NCBI GenBank assembly: GCA_014706295.1
Contig: JACSVZ010000004.1
Location: 94,031,333 to 94,095,332 of the forward strand
From: Lycocorax pyrrhopterus obiensis
Taxonomy: Eukaryota; Chordata; Aves; Passeriformes; Paradisaeidae
Reading direction: 5' to 3'
Length of the DNA stretch: 64,000 nt
Shown: positions 12,801 to 25,700 of the stretch, piece after piece
Layout of the letters: each line of letters starts with the position of its first letter
Numbering within the stretch: the stretch's first letter is position 1
The notes under the pieces: model-generated
Database searches by the model: none
What the model was told of the DNA's origin: nothing
The model's input: the letters and a program-made list of their open reading frames with translations, nothing else
Translations under genes and position numbers: made by a program

Positions 12801-15169
12801 AGATATTCTTCAAAGGAACTTGCCCAGAATTTTTCCCTGGTGTGTTTTGTTACTGTTGCATGATGTAAAATGACAATATCTCAGAAATCAATTTGGCACA
12901 AATATTAAAATATATTCTGAACAGGGTATATAAGAAGTGAGATAACAGATAGTATGGACAGAGAAGCAAATATTTAAGCTTAATCAGCATAACAGGTTAA
13001 CAACTTCTCTACAAGTCATGGAAAAGAGGAGATGGAGGGAAGAATTTTTTTCAAGATGGTAATATGATATTGCATATAATTATGGGGATTTCTCAATCAA
13101 AAAGAGCAGAAACAGAAAAGTACTTGTTCAGACACTGAAAACGATGATAGTATGGAAGCTAACATTTCTGGCTGTCAGCCACAAGACTCAAAATTTTGAC
13201 AATGTTCACAAATATAGTGTGATGGGATAGTTAGAAAAAAATATTTCTGTGGATTTTGCTCTATTTTAAGGGATATTAGAAATTAGTAGAGTATGCTCAC
13301 TTCTAAAACATCTTTCTTGTGATGAGAAAATTTCAGATGTTCATGGTACACTTTTCTTTCCGTGGAAGGTTCAACAGTGAAACACACTCTGTGGTATCTT
13401 CAGGGTGTATTTATGTGATGGGACAAGAAAAAGAAACAGGCTTGGAATGCAAGGAGAGTTGCAACAAAATACTGCAATTAGCAGCTGCAAAGCTTTGAAT
13501 GCCAAAACTCATTTCCAAGAAATGAAATTCTAAGATTTCCTTACTTTTTCAGCTGTTGGTAAATTAAATAAATAAATGAAAGGTGTGTTGTATGCCTTAG
13601 AGAAGAAAACTAATGCAAAGTTCCTTACTCCTGAAATGCATCATGACATTATTTCCACTATCCTCACATTGATTTGTGTTTTAAAATTCAGTGATTTTAC
13701 ATTTTCAAGTGTCTTGAGAATAAATTCTTCCTGATGTAATTTGCCTCTGATTTGAGGTAAACCTTTTTATGACTTGATAGGTTGTATTTAGCTATTTTAT
13801 TATATGTGAGGAGAAGGTGAAAATGATGCCTAAAATTTTGCGTTTCTCAGAGTTTAATTTTTGGAAACTTCTCTCATATTTAGAAAGTTCTAAGTCCATC
13901 AAGCCAATCTAGCTTCATCCTTTAGCACTGATATCTCAATCAGCTGGTTTGAATTCAGAATGCTTAGAACAAAACAGGAGGTGAGGAAACTACTAATACA
14001 CTAATTTGAGTACATTAATTTACCTACCCTGAAATGCAAGGATCAGGCCATTACTATCATTTTACATTGCTGTATGTTGGCTGGAACAAAAGAACTGTAT
14101 TAGTGTAGCACAATTTGACTGTTCCTGCCTGCTAGCATACAAACTGTTTTCATGCCCCTTTAGGAACCTTCAGATTAATACTTTGTTTTATTGCTTTGCA
14201 GGCCTAGTCAGTGCCACTGAATTTATGCACGTTTGTGCATAGATATTCATCTTAGCCGAAGACAGTACTTTGCAATGCAATTTACAGTGGAATCAAATTC
14301 ATAAGTACCATGAAATTAATCAGACCAGTGTACATGTTGAAGCCATTTCTTTCAGTAGTATAAGCACCAATGAAGTGAGGATGATGAAAGCAATTTAAAA
14401 CCTCGACTACCTAGAGATGTGCTTGTTGACTTGAACAGCTTCAATAGCTCCTTCTTCTCCCTTGGGTCCCTCTTGAGGTCCCAGTCCAGTTCAAGTGTGT
14501 CAAATTAATGCAGTTTTATTTTGATTTGGATACTTGCTCTATTAAAAGCCCCAACAAACAAAAAAAAGCAATAACAACAACAAAAACAAAACCCCTAGGG
14601 AATCATTATATACACCCCTACCAGGCTATTTGCATTTTGATTCACGTGACACTTTTATTCTGTTCAAGTAGTTTGCTCTACATATTACTGAAGAGCAATC
14701 TGTACCATATCATAAAGTAATACAAATCACTTTTCCACTGAGAAGAGCTAATAAGTCTTTCATCATTTTTATTACTAAATCCTTATTGGAAAAAATAAAT
14801 TCTGTGCACTCAAGCATAATTTTACCTTATGTCTTAATGTTTGTTTGTTAACAAAATGTAATTGTCCTTTCCATCACTTTTGCCGAGTGTGTGGGGACAG
14901 CTTCTGCCTGCCATCTCCTGAAAACTGAAAAAGTTTTGTTATAATTTGAAAATTGCACAGGCAATTCACTTTTATTCACTTCTCACAATTTCAATTGTTT
15001 TCTACTGGAAGTTACTGAAATGAAAATATACTTGTCCGTGAAGGGAAGAAAACCATGCATTTTTGTTTTCTTTCACAAAAAAGATCCAGCAACATGAGTT
15101 CAATTTCAGTTACAAGGAGCAAAATATTTAACATAGTAGAAAATTCCTTTTAATGGACACAGGCTGAAG
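9807..15169. other. Repeat-poor AT-rich DNA, no gene recognised
   Basis: I recognise no repeat, RNA gene or exon with good support. There is an A-rich simple stretch (AACAACAACAAAAACAAAAC type) near 14560-14592. The short open frames at 10.0-10.9 kb on the minus strand and 12.5 kb on the plus strand have no recognisable content. Confidence 0.5.
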
Positions 15170-15657
15170 AAATGGGTCACTGTGCAAGAGACACACGGGC
15201 ATACAGGAGAGAGTTCAACAAAGGGACACAAGGGTGCTTGAGGGACTGGGGTACCACATATGTGAGGGAAGGCTGAGAGAGCTGGGACCATTGAGCCTAG
15301 AGAAGAGAAGGCTCAGGAAGGATCTTATGAATCTATGTAAATACCTGAAAGGAGGTTGCAATGTATGTGAATACTGAAGGGAGGCTGTTTTTGGTGGTTG
15401 CCAGTCACAGGAACAACAGGCACAAACCGAAAGGCAAGAGGGACTGTCTGAACATCAGGAAACACATTTTTGCTCAAAGGATGATGGAATACAGGTTGCT
15501 AAAGCAGGCTGTGAACTCTTTATCCCTGGAGATATTACAAATAAAGCCCCGGGCAACTGGCTTTGGGTCATCCTACGTGACCAGGGGAGTTGGACCAAAT
15601 GACTTTCATAGAACCCTTCCAAACTCAACCATTATGAAATTCTGCAATTCTGTAACA
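15170..15657 (+). mobile_element. CR1 LINE 3' end, 5'-truncated
   Basis: The sequence follows the CR1 consensus in order. It reads GAGTTCAACAAAGGGACACA and GGAAGGCTGAGAGAGCTGGG, then GAGCCTAGAGAAGAGAAGGC, then AAATACCTGAAAGGAGGTTG, ACAGGAACAACAGGCACAAA, CTGGAGATATTACAAATAAA, GGAGTTGGACCAAATGAC and the tail CCTTCCAAACTCAACCATTA...TTCTG. This corresponds to the last codons of ORF2 (reverse-transcriptase C-terminus) and the 3' UTR of a bird CR1 inserted in plus orientation. Indels break the ORF. The 129-codon frame across it (15361-15750) is not a gene. The 5' boundary is approximate. Confidence 0.85.
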
Positions 15658-16439
15658 CACAGTCTACAATTTTTATCACAGTTACATGGCTTAGGATCCA
15701 TGATCCAACAGTTCCTATTAATTTACAGCAGAAATATGCTCCAGCTCTGAGAGATGCTTTGAAAAATCTCTCCCATTAGCATGGTAGATCAACACTGACA
15801 CTTGTATTTTTTTTTTTACTTGGTTTCCAGTGTACTTAGGATTCTACATTTTCAAACTTTTGCCAAGTCTTTTTTCATGTGTCCTCTGCTTTGTATTTGA
15901 AGCTGTTCATTTGAGGGACTACTGTTTCATAAAATTACGTGTGGCTGTTTTCTTATGTCCCAAACCTCATCATTACTGACATAAAAGCTGTACATAGATC
16001 TCAAATGATCCATGAACAAAAGTAAGTTTTTGCAAATGCTGTGATCTCTAGAGGCAGATTAGGCTGCTATTGATTTAGTGGCAAGAGTCTAATAGTAATA
16101 ATGGCAATATAGAATCATTGGCTGAGTACACATTCCTCTAAAGACGTTAGGTACAATTAGGTTAAGGATGAAGGATCATTTGACTGATATAACTCAAGAA
16201 TTCATGAGTTTGTAGAGATTTGGAAGTGCCTTGAAACAAAAAAGAAAACGAACAAAATGCTCTGTTTTGAATCATCCCATTTTATATATTCTTACAACAT
16301 ATTTTTCTGATAATTTTTAATGCAGTGATTATGAAATACTGGTCCAGAAATATGTTTTGGTGAGATATGATGTGTTATGTGGGATTGACTTTTCGTCTTT
16401 CCATAAAATGATGACTGTTCTCATTGCTCTTTGCATCTT
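15658..16439. other. Spacer between two CR1 copies
   Basis: Unique-looking AT-rich sequence with no recognisable gene. It separates two CR1 tails of different subfamilies in the same orientation. Confidence 0.5.
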
Positions 16440-16766
16440 CCTGAGGAGTGGAAGTGCAGAAGGAGTTACTGAGCTGTTCTCCCTGGTATACATTGACAGG
16501 ACGTGTGGGGTTGTTTCGAAGCTGTGCCAGTGAGGATTAGACTGGATATTAGGAAGCATTTGTTTACAGTAAGGGTGGTCAAACACTACCACAGGCTTTC
16601 TAGAGTGGTGATCGTTGCCCCAAATGTGTCAGTGTTTAAGAGGCATTTGGACAATGCCCTTAGCAACATTTTTAACTGTTGGTCAGCCCAGAAGTGGTTG
16701 GGCAGTTGGACAATCATCAGATTGTTGTAGTTTCCCTTGAATTGAAATATTCTATTCTATTACACT
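16440..16766 (+). mobile_element. CR1 LINE 3' end, second subfamily
   Basis: The match to a CR1 3' UTR runs through GAGCTGTTCTCCCTGG, GAAGCTGTGCCAGTGAGGAT, AGACTGGATATTAGGAAGCA, GGTGGTCAAACACTACCACA, TGGTGATCGTTGCCCC, AAGAGGCATTTGGACAATGC and AGTTGGACAATCATCAG. It ends in ATTCTATTCTATT, the short repeated tail typical of CR1. Wording differs from the copy at 15.2 kb (TTTGGACAATGCCC versus a GATATTACAAATAAAGCCC type), so the two are separate insertions, not a duplication. Confidence 0.85.
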
Positions 16767-19700
16767 TTTCTGAAAAATTTTCTCATCTACTTTTGCTATG
16801 CTTTTAGATAAGTGGCTCCTAAAATAGACAGTAAGACTGTTAAATAAAGTAAAATGTAAATTTCTGGTCACAGAAGGGACAGGATATAGAGCTTCATACA
16901 ATTTCTTTTGAGATGTATGCCAGCTTATGAAAAAGTTCTTGGGGAATGATGCTTGCCATTCTCTGCCATAATATTCTGTTCATTATTACATGATATAAAA
17001 TATTCTAGAGTTGGCTATATTTTACATGTTCCAAAAATTGTCTTGGTGTATACACATAGTTTTTTATGTGTCAAGGATTTTTAAGATCTTCCTAATACAA
17101 GGTAGGTTCTTTATATATGTTTCACTACTGTTCAGACAACAAATCAAAAGAGACACCTCAGAAAACAAGTGTTTTGGCTGAAACAGTCATCTGAGATTTG
17201 CCACATTGCTTGATTTCCTAACTTGCTGTAGTTTTTCTGCACAGGCTTCAGTAAGCCTGAGAGTGTGAGGTTATCTAGTTTAAGACATATAAAACAAAAA
17301 AAGCATTGTTTGAGTTCCTGAAAGTAATTTCATTCAAAGACAGAGTCGAGAAGACTACCTTTTCGATGTGCTTGTCTTTCTCTATTAACCATAGCAAGAA
17401 CAAAGAAAATTAGCTAAGATTAAATATCTACTTTTTGAATAGCAAAGATTTAATGAAGGAAAGTGTTCTTTGGTTTCCTTGGTTGATACAGCTTACTCGT
17501 GGACAACAGAGACTTAGATGTGACCTGACAATACTATATTTCCCTTAACCGTCCCTTTTATAGTACAACTTTACTGAGCTGATTTTGATGTTTACCACTG
17601 AGTGAGATGAACTGTACATATGAGGTAAGTGGCTAGATCTTTTGTTTTGCTATGAAGGAATTTAGAGGACAAGTTATATGCATTAGTCTAAATGATAAGC
17701 ATCTTGCTGGAATTGATTTTTCAGTTTTCCTTTCTCTAAAATACTATGGAGAATATCATCCTTTCTTATTATCTTTATTATTTTATATTAGCTTTTTAGA
17801 GACTGTGTTTTTCATAGGGAGTTGTATTTTATTACGGCTTATGTTTTATTATCTTTCACCTAACAGGAATGATTTTGTGTAGACACAAAAGGATGAATAT
17901 AATAAACTGTCAGAGTCTTCTAGTTTCAGAGCTACATATTCAGAATTTAAGAAATTAATTGTTAATAATTAAGAATAAAACAATTAAGTTACTAAATTAG
18001 GAATTATTTTTGTTGTAGTAACAAGTTATTTCAAGGTTATTTCTGCATGCATCAGGGCCTTGTTTCCTAAGCTTTGCAAGGGTGATCTTGAATTCTGCAG
18101 AAGAGATTTCCAGATTGGGAAAGCCAACCATAAACAAGTTCTGCAGTATTTCTCTGTTTCCATTTTCCCTGTACGCTACATTCTACAAAGTAATGTAAAT
18201 GTGCAGACCCTACATGCCAATATAAACTCACACTGATCGCTTTGCAGGCTCACAGCCAACATTTGTATTATCAACAGTAAGTATCATGGAGAGGCTGTGT
18301 GCAGTCATACTTCAAATTAGATTAAGAAATTAATACTTAATATGTCATGATTTATAATAGTGTATTTTCTTGACAACAGTGTTAGGCTAATTGTTTCAAT
18401 TAGGTTGGAATTCATTGCTTGTTACTGGGAATTCATATTGATTAAGAGATTAGATACCAGAAAGTATGCAACAATTTTATTGCTTCCCAGCAGTAAAATA
18501 GATTGCCAATTTAAAGACTTTTCCAGTGCAACTCACTATTTACAACACCTTTACGCAAAGTCCTGCATAATTCAGGGATTTTATTTGTCTGTGTTTGTGG
18601 TCCCTGACTAAACAATACATTTTGGAGGATTCATAGAATATTAAATTCGAAGATTGGGATTATAAAATCATATAACTAAGGGTTACTTAATGCAAACTGT
18701 ATTGGTAATTTAAACTATGTCAAATATTCATAAAAGATTTTCAATCCTTCAACCCAGTTACTAATTAATTTGAACTATCATATACAAAGCCAGTATGAGT
18801 AAGACCTTAGACAAATAGTTTCTTAAAGTGCTTGTTGAGATCTCTTCCTCTGAGCATCTGACTAAGGTTCTTTTGGTCTATCCTGCCTGTTGAAGCTATG
18901 CCTGTGTTTCTCTAATCCTATTTCTGATGAAGTCTAAGGAGTAAAGAACAGACATCGGTATTTTCGTTCATTCTTATGTCTCATAGTTTTGAGTGGAATA
19001 AGAATGGTGTCCACTTCTCTTGGACAGCTCATAAACTGATTTTTCTTTTGTGCCCAGTCATCCCACTCAGTAGTTAGAATAAGCATATATATGAAGTATC
19101 TTTCAGTGCTTGAATTTTTGATAGCTTTTGTACATGGTGTTGGAGATTTTGATTTGTCAGTCAGGAAAACCAGCTTGGTTTACGTTAATGGGTCTCATGT
19201 GCCGCGGTGGAGGTTGATACTGCAAACACTTCTCTTGTCTACTTGTGGGTTGTATTGCTGGAAAATGTTTTTTTGAAAATTTAATTTTCAAACCAAAGCC
19301 AAAACCTTCACTTCAATAGAATGATGTAGGGCACCCCTTCCTTTAAGGAAAATATGCAAGTTTCTGATACTAGGAGAAATGTCATCTTGCCACCTTCTAA
19401 AATGCCAAGTCATATCTTGACCTATTTCCCTTGGTACCCACAGAACTCCCAATACTGTGGAGCAGCACAATCTGGGGATCTGCAATTTCTCTCTGGAGGA
19501 AGACGTACGTCCTCCGGTGTTTGGTGAGTCTTCTGCCAATTTGGAAGCACCTGTGTTCTAAGAGGAGACTGAAGGGAGAGTGAAACACTTTATCCTCTTG
19601 AGAGAGGTGGGGCAGGGACATGACTCTACTATGAACTGTTGAATAATAGATTGGCTCCTGTGTGAGGACCATCTTTCACCTTCTCCTCTGCAACTACATG

Positions 19701-22700
19701 AGGCTGTGAGACAAAACAGATCTAAGCTTGTTCCTTGCCCTAGGCTGTTTTAGAATGTATGTGACCTTCCAGGTAGCTGATTGGTGCCATGGTCTTTCCT
19801 TCTTAGAGAAGCCATTCACTGGACACCATTGGTATTGGGGAATTCCTTGTGAGAGATCCAGAAGCAGTAGAAGTGCAGCCACAGGTGTTGCATACAGAGT
19901 GTGTCATATTCTGGGAAGTTCTGTGAGTGGGTTCTTGAGCTAAATGCAAAGTGTAGGGCTTGACAGACCTGATTAAACCATTACCTCGTATCTTGTAATA
20001 AGAGGAAAAGAGACCAGAACTTGTTCTTTCAATGAAGAATTTTTTTTTTATTCAAGGTTGAGTAGAAGATCAGGAGACATTTGTTTTTATGCAAATATTG
20101 TTAAACATATTATTATTCATTCTCAAAAAATCAAATCAAATCAAAGTGAATACCGTATTAAACAGCCAGTGAGAGAAAGTAGGAAATTCAGCCCAAATTA
20201 TTTTGTTCTTTAGACGATATACTGCCTGCAATGGTTACAGCTATGGACTTTAAATGACTTGCATGGGATATTGATTCAAATTGCCTTAAACATAGCAGGC
20301 AAAAAGCAATTACATTAAAGAAAATTAAATTTAAACACCATGACTCTGACTGCCAATGGGTGGAAGCTCTTATACAGAAAAGCAGAACGTATGTCATCTT
20401 TAGGGTTTCCAAATTTGCCAAGTGTAAAATTGACATTTGTGGCGGCTCCTGCATGCTGTGGCACAGTTACTTGCAAGAGTTTGCTGGGTGTACTATGGTA
20501 AATCATGAGACTAAACTTCATCCCAGGTTTCGTATTTTTGCCAGTGGGTAGCTGTTACTACATAATTCAAATGTATGGTAAATGTTAAAGGATTCTAATC
20601 CCCTTCATTAAAATAGAGTCCCACAATCTAAAGAGGTGCTTTGCTTGCCTTTCCAGGCTAGGCACTTGCTTGTTACACACTCTTCACGTTTGACAGCTGG
20701 TGTTTCTGCTAACTCTGAGGAAATAATTTAAAGTGTCTGGTTTTTTGGTTTTGGATTTTTTTTTTAATAGGGGAATAAACATTTTGGCACTTTATTAAAG
20801 AATACTGAAAAATTTCACAGAAATTACTTTCCACAGAATAAGGCCCTTTATCTAAACAACTTTTGCCTCCTGTTTTAGAACATGTCTATTCATTAAGGTC
20901 AAACTGTGTGCTTGGATCACCAGAGGGAGACTTTCCTGTAATGCATGAGTTCCTCTATAAAGTTGCTGAAGCCATAGCTACCAGACTCCTGAGACCTTCC
21001 AGGAAAAAAATGTACGTAAGAGTTAAAGTGTTAGATAAACAAAACTGTTCAATGAAGAAAAGTCTTCCCAGAGAAGTTGGCCTCTGACTCACCAGAAAGC
21101 CTGGAAATGTGTAAACTAACTCTGAACAAGCTACATGCAGTCTGCAAGATAAACCTGACCTTGCTCTGTAGGTTGAGTCTACACGAACTGAATGCCTTGC
21201 AGCTTGGTGTCTCCCTTCACATCAGTACCTCCCAGATATATTTTCCTTGTTAAAAAAAAAAAAAAAAAGGAAACAGGCTAGAGTCAGACTGCATCAAGAT
21301 TAAAGGTTTTAGAAATACCTCTAGGATGTTTATACATTCAGTGAGATCCTCAGTGACTGGAGAGATTTATAAAGGGTGCCTTTATCCAAGCTGTGGTCCA
21401 CCCTTGAAGGTCATATCCAGGTCAAGCAGCAGTTCCAATGCATAGTGATTTAGAATAAGGGGATACCAGATTTTTTAAAGAAAACACAGAAGATCCCAAA
21501 ATTAAATTTTAATATGGATAGATATTAGGAAAATTTCTGTTATCATTGACTTCTGCCTGTTTTGAAATGCTAAAGCTAGCTTTTTTAGCTGACATGCTTT
21601 TAGAATTAACTTAATTTTACTTCAACATTCTATTGTGCTTTGTTGCTGTACGTGTTTGGCAAACAAAAAACTATTCACTTTTCAAAGTCACTGGATTGCT
21701 ATCAAAGAGCAAGATGCCATGATCACAAGGAATCCAGGAACAGTGAGAACTTTCCTCACAAAGGTGCAGGAGCTAGGTTGTCAGTTGATGTCTTGATATC
21801 CTGGGTTTGGCAGAAAATCCACCCATGAAAACATTGACTACCATCTCTCTAGCAAGCAAAAGAAAATAATAGAGGATCCAAAACTGGAAATTCACTTTTG
21901 AACACTCTTAAAAGTAGTGAGTTTATGATCTCCAAAAGAGATATTCATAACTAACATGGAAAAGAGTGGGTTGGCCAGGGACTGGAGGGTGTTTCACCAA
22001 GTCAGCATAGATAAGAGTAAAATTTAACTCAATAATTTTTGTTGTTTGATTGTTTGAATGGTCCCAAGCTTTGTCCTGGCCCAGGCTGACCAGCACAGTC
22101 CCAAACTAATATTGGGCACAGGATAGCACCTAGCACAGGCAGGGACAATTTCCAACAGACAGTTTTACTGTTGGTATCTGAATGTTAGCACCTTTTTTCT
22201 TTGTTAATATTGTCTTTCCCTCTTTAAATGGCCATCATACTTTAAAGGAGTATAGCGGTCAACAATGCTTTTAGAGGTGGTGTTTTTAGGAAGTGTTTCT
22301 GGAAATATGGACTCTGAGCTAGGAGTCTGTATTAGCACCTAGAACATTTTTATGTATGAATATCAGACCATGAGTTAGATGTTTCAGTGTCCAATGCAGA
22401 CCTAACACTTGGATCTTGACAAACTATTTCTGAAATTTGGCCAACGGCTTCATTCATGTGAATAAAGATAAGAAATTGATTTTTAATTTGGCCTACTCTG
22501 TGGTAGTCTTAAAAGCGCAGTACAATTGGACATCCAGGGAAAGACACTAACAGCAGATACCTTTGCTAAATACTTTTACCAACTAATTGAATAAACAGAA
22601 CCTATCATAAACATGAATGACTTCTAACTGCATTCAACTTCTTCCATATATTATTCATAAATAATTATCTTTGCCCAGAGAACTCTGAGGACAAAACTAA

Positions 22701-25700
22701 ATGGAAATGTGAATACGTTATTTTGAAACTCTTATGTTTCTATGTACATTTATTTTTACTGTATCTATTGTGAGCCCTTATCAGCAGGTTTATATATATT
22801 AAAGAAACAAATGGAATTTTTCTGTGATCACTGCGCATGCTCTTTCTTAACTCAGTGTAAGTGTGAGTACAAACTTGTTGGAAAGCTAAAAAGTTATTCT
22901 AATTAATCCCTTAGAGAACAGTTAGTAGAGCTGAGGATATAAAATTTAAACCTCCCAGGTGGGTTTTTGTATAACAGTCTCATAGAGCACTAATAAAAGC
23001 ACTATACTTCTCCTAAGAGCTAATGCACTTGTAAAACAACCAGAGCGTAAAATATTTGTGTAATAATCAGGAGAACGAAGCAGAAGACTGTTTAAATAAA
23101 TACCACTTGTCAAGGAGAATAGATTCTTAGAACGGTTCTCTCCCTTTCTCTTCTGTTAACATTTCTAGTTGTTGTGCTTTATGACTCTGTTTTACAAGGC
23201 ATGATCATTTTTTATTGTTTGCTTGTCTGGTTTGGTTTTCAGAGACAGTGAATTAAATTTGCATTTGGACAGACTTGTGTGATGGATTTAAGTGAGGCTA
23301 CTAACATGCTCAAAGTTAATCTGAGTGGTTTTGAGGTCGAAGAAATACAACTGGCAACAAAAAAATTGGTTGTTAATTTTCAAATAACTTTGTATTCAAG
23401 TGGAAATTTCCAATAGAAAATACAAGGTAAAAAACCAAACCAATGACAACAACCACCAAAAATCCACATGCCCACAACTATCAATGATGCTTCCCCTTGG
23501 ATTTGGGAAACATCAGAAAAAAAAAACTAAAACTCTTTAGCTATATTTGACTTGAAAATTTGCAAAGGCAATAAAAACATGCCTTGACCTTCTCTACTGA
23601 GGAGAAGGGTTGCATAATGAGAGTACAGGGGAGGAACACAGACACTAGACACATTTACCAGACATAACAGTCCAAGTATTTGGCTTCTTAGGTATACTTA
23701 CCTGTTCAGCTAAGAAAAAGATTTGTGCAGCTTATAGCTGGTGATGAAGATGAATGTAAGCATGGATGTTAATTTGCCTCTTGTGAGTTTGTCTTGTCCC
23801 TCTGTTCAACCAGTGTAAGACTCCCTTCTCCCAGACTTTTTCTGCCTGTTGGCCATCTCCTCCTGTGATGTCCTGCAGAATTCCAAAGTGCTTCTTTTGA
23901 CAGTAGCCACTGCCTCGTGGGAGATTCCATCATTGCTGGAGGATGTAAAGGCTCATTTTTCCCAGCCTTTCAGGTAGAATGTAGCATGGCCCAACATAAG
24001 TGACCAACAGGCTTTGGGGAAATATATTCAGCAACCGCAAGGCTTTCTTTTAAAGCCTTCAAATAATTAATTGTTGAATGTTAATTACTGAATGGCTCCC
24101 TGTTCTGACAGCACCTCCAAACACCTCTTTTACTTTAGCACTCAGAAGGTCTCTTCTCTCAAACATCCAGAGCAAAGACATTTGAAGACATCAGATGACA
24201 GTGTTGTATATATCAGACTGAGAAGTACATTTGAACTAAGTAAAGAAGGAAGAAGGCAATCTCTAACAGTACAGAAATTTATAAGTTTAAAAAGTTAAAG
24301 AATATATTATCTATTTTTTGTCTTTCACACAGACACACAATCAGCAGTGAGTTGGCAGAGGTGGATGTGTGTGTATTTTGACCCTCAAAACATCCAGTTG
24401 TGATACTTCGTTGAGTCTAAATATCAAAGAAGCAGTGTTTCTTGTATTTTCTGATATAATTAATTAAATTTTGCTGCTCCAAATTAGTTTTGCAGAGGAA
24501 AAGCTGCGGCATTTTTACTTATTTATTTTCAATATTTTGAGTGAAGGACTGCTACTAAGTAAGAGAAGGGAATTTAAAGTAGAAATGTGATGTTTATCAA
24601 GGAAACTAACACTGGAGAGAAAAGGCATACCATGAACTATGTCATATGAACATATGTCATAATATTAAATTCTAAATGCTTTCCCCCCCCCTTATTTGTT
24701 TTTTTTTATTTTGGGTTTGAAAAGTGGCTAAATTTTAACCACCAGAGATTGACTTAAGTGCATTGATAGCAGATCTGATTAATTTTGTAATCAAGAAGGT
24801 ATATTTCACAAATAAATGGTGCTTCTTTCAAGTGAGATTGGAAGTATTATTAACACTTACAAGTGCCTCAGAGATATTGTGTTTTCAAAAGGAAGCAGTT
24901 AAGACAGCATGTGCAAATGGTTTGGATATTCAACCTCTTCCAGGGAACCCTTAGTACTTGCTTAAACCTTTGCAAAAAGAAATCAAAAACTGTCAGGGTG
25001 TGTCAGTGAGCTGTTATTAAGTTCTGGGAGATTTTTTAGAACTGATTTTAAACAAATCATATGTTTTGGACTTCATCTTGTTTCTGAACATGCCTGCTAA
25101 GGTCCAAATATTATAGCTCACAACTTTCCTTGCAGAAACAGCAGGCAAAACAGAAGCTTTAACGAGCTCCACCCTGGGTTTTTCCTGCAAACGTAAAATT
25201 TGCCTGTGCTGCAGTAGTTGCATCAGCAGTTTTTGCAGACAAGACAGTCTCAGCAATGACATAAAAACTGGTAATTATGGGCAACTGAGTCATATCCTTC
25301 CAATGTAAACTGGCCTTACGCTTCCTCTGACTGAAGTTCATGCACTGAAACTTGAGGTGGCACAAAATGAGGTCATATGGTATGTGATCCCCATTCTCTT
25401 GTGCACTAACTCTGCATGGACTGTGAAATAATGTTGTATAGGCATATTTGTAATGATTGTTCATGAAGAGTGTGTGTTTGAGGTTGCAGCAGTGATTACT
25501 GCACGATACATTGTTTCCAGAAGATGTGGTGAACTTACAAAAAGTGTATCTTAGTTAAAATATCCTGCAATAGTCCTGGGTAGTCAAATCTTTGTACTTC
25601 TGCCTACTGATTTCGTCAAGCAGAAAACCAAAAGCAAAACATTTGACATATCATCCACTTTTCCTGAGAGATGACTCTTACAGCAGCAGGGTGCTGGCTA

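Noticed and set aside
15361..15750. 129-codon plus frame
   Set aside because: It spans a CR1 3' end out of the ORF2 frame.
18629..18690. Possible minus-strand CR1 end (TTCATAGAATATTAAATT)
   Set aside because: The resemblance to 'tcatagaatcatagaat' fades within 25 bp.
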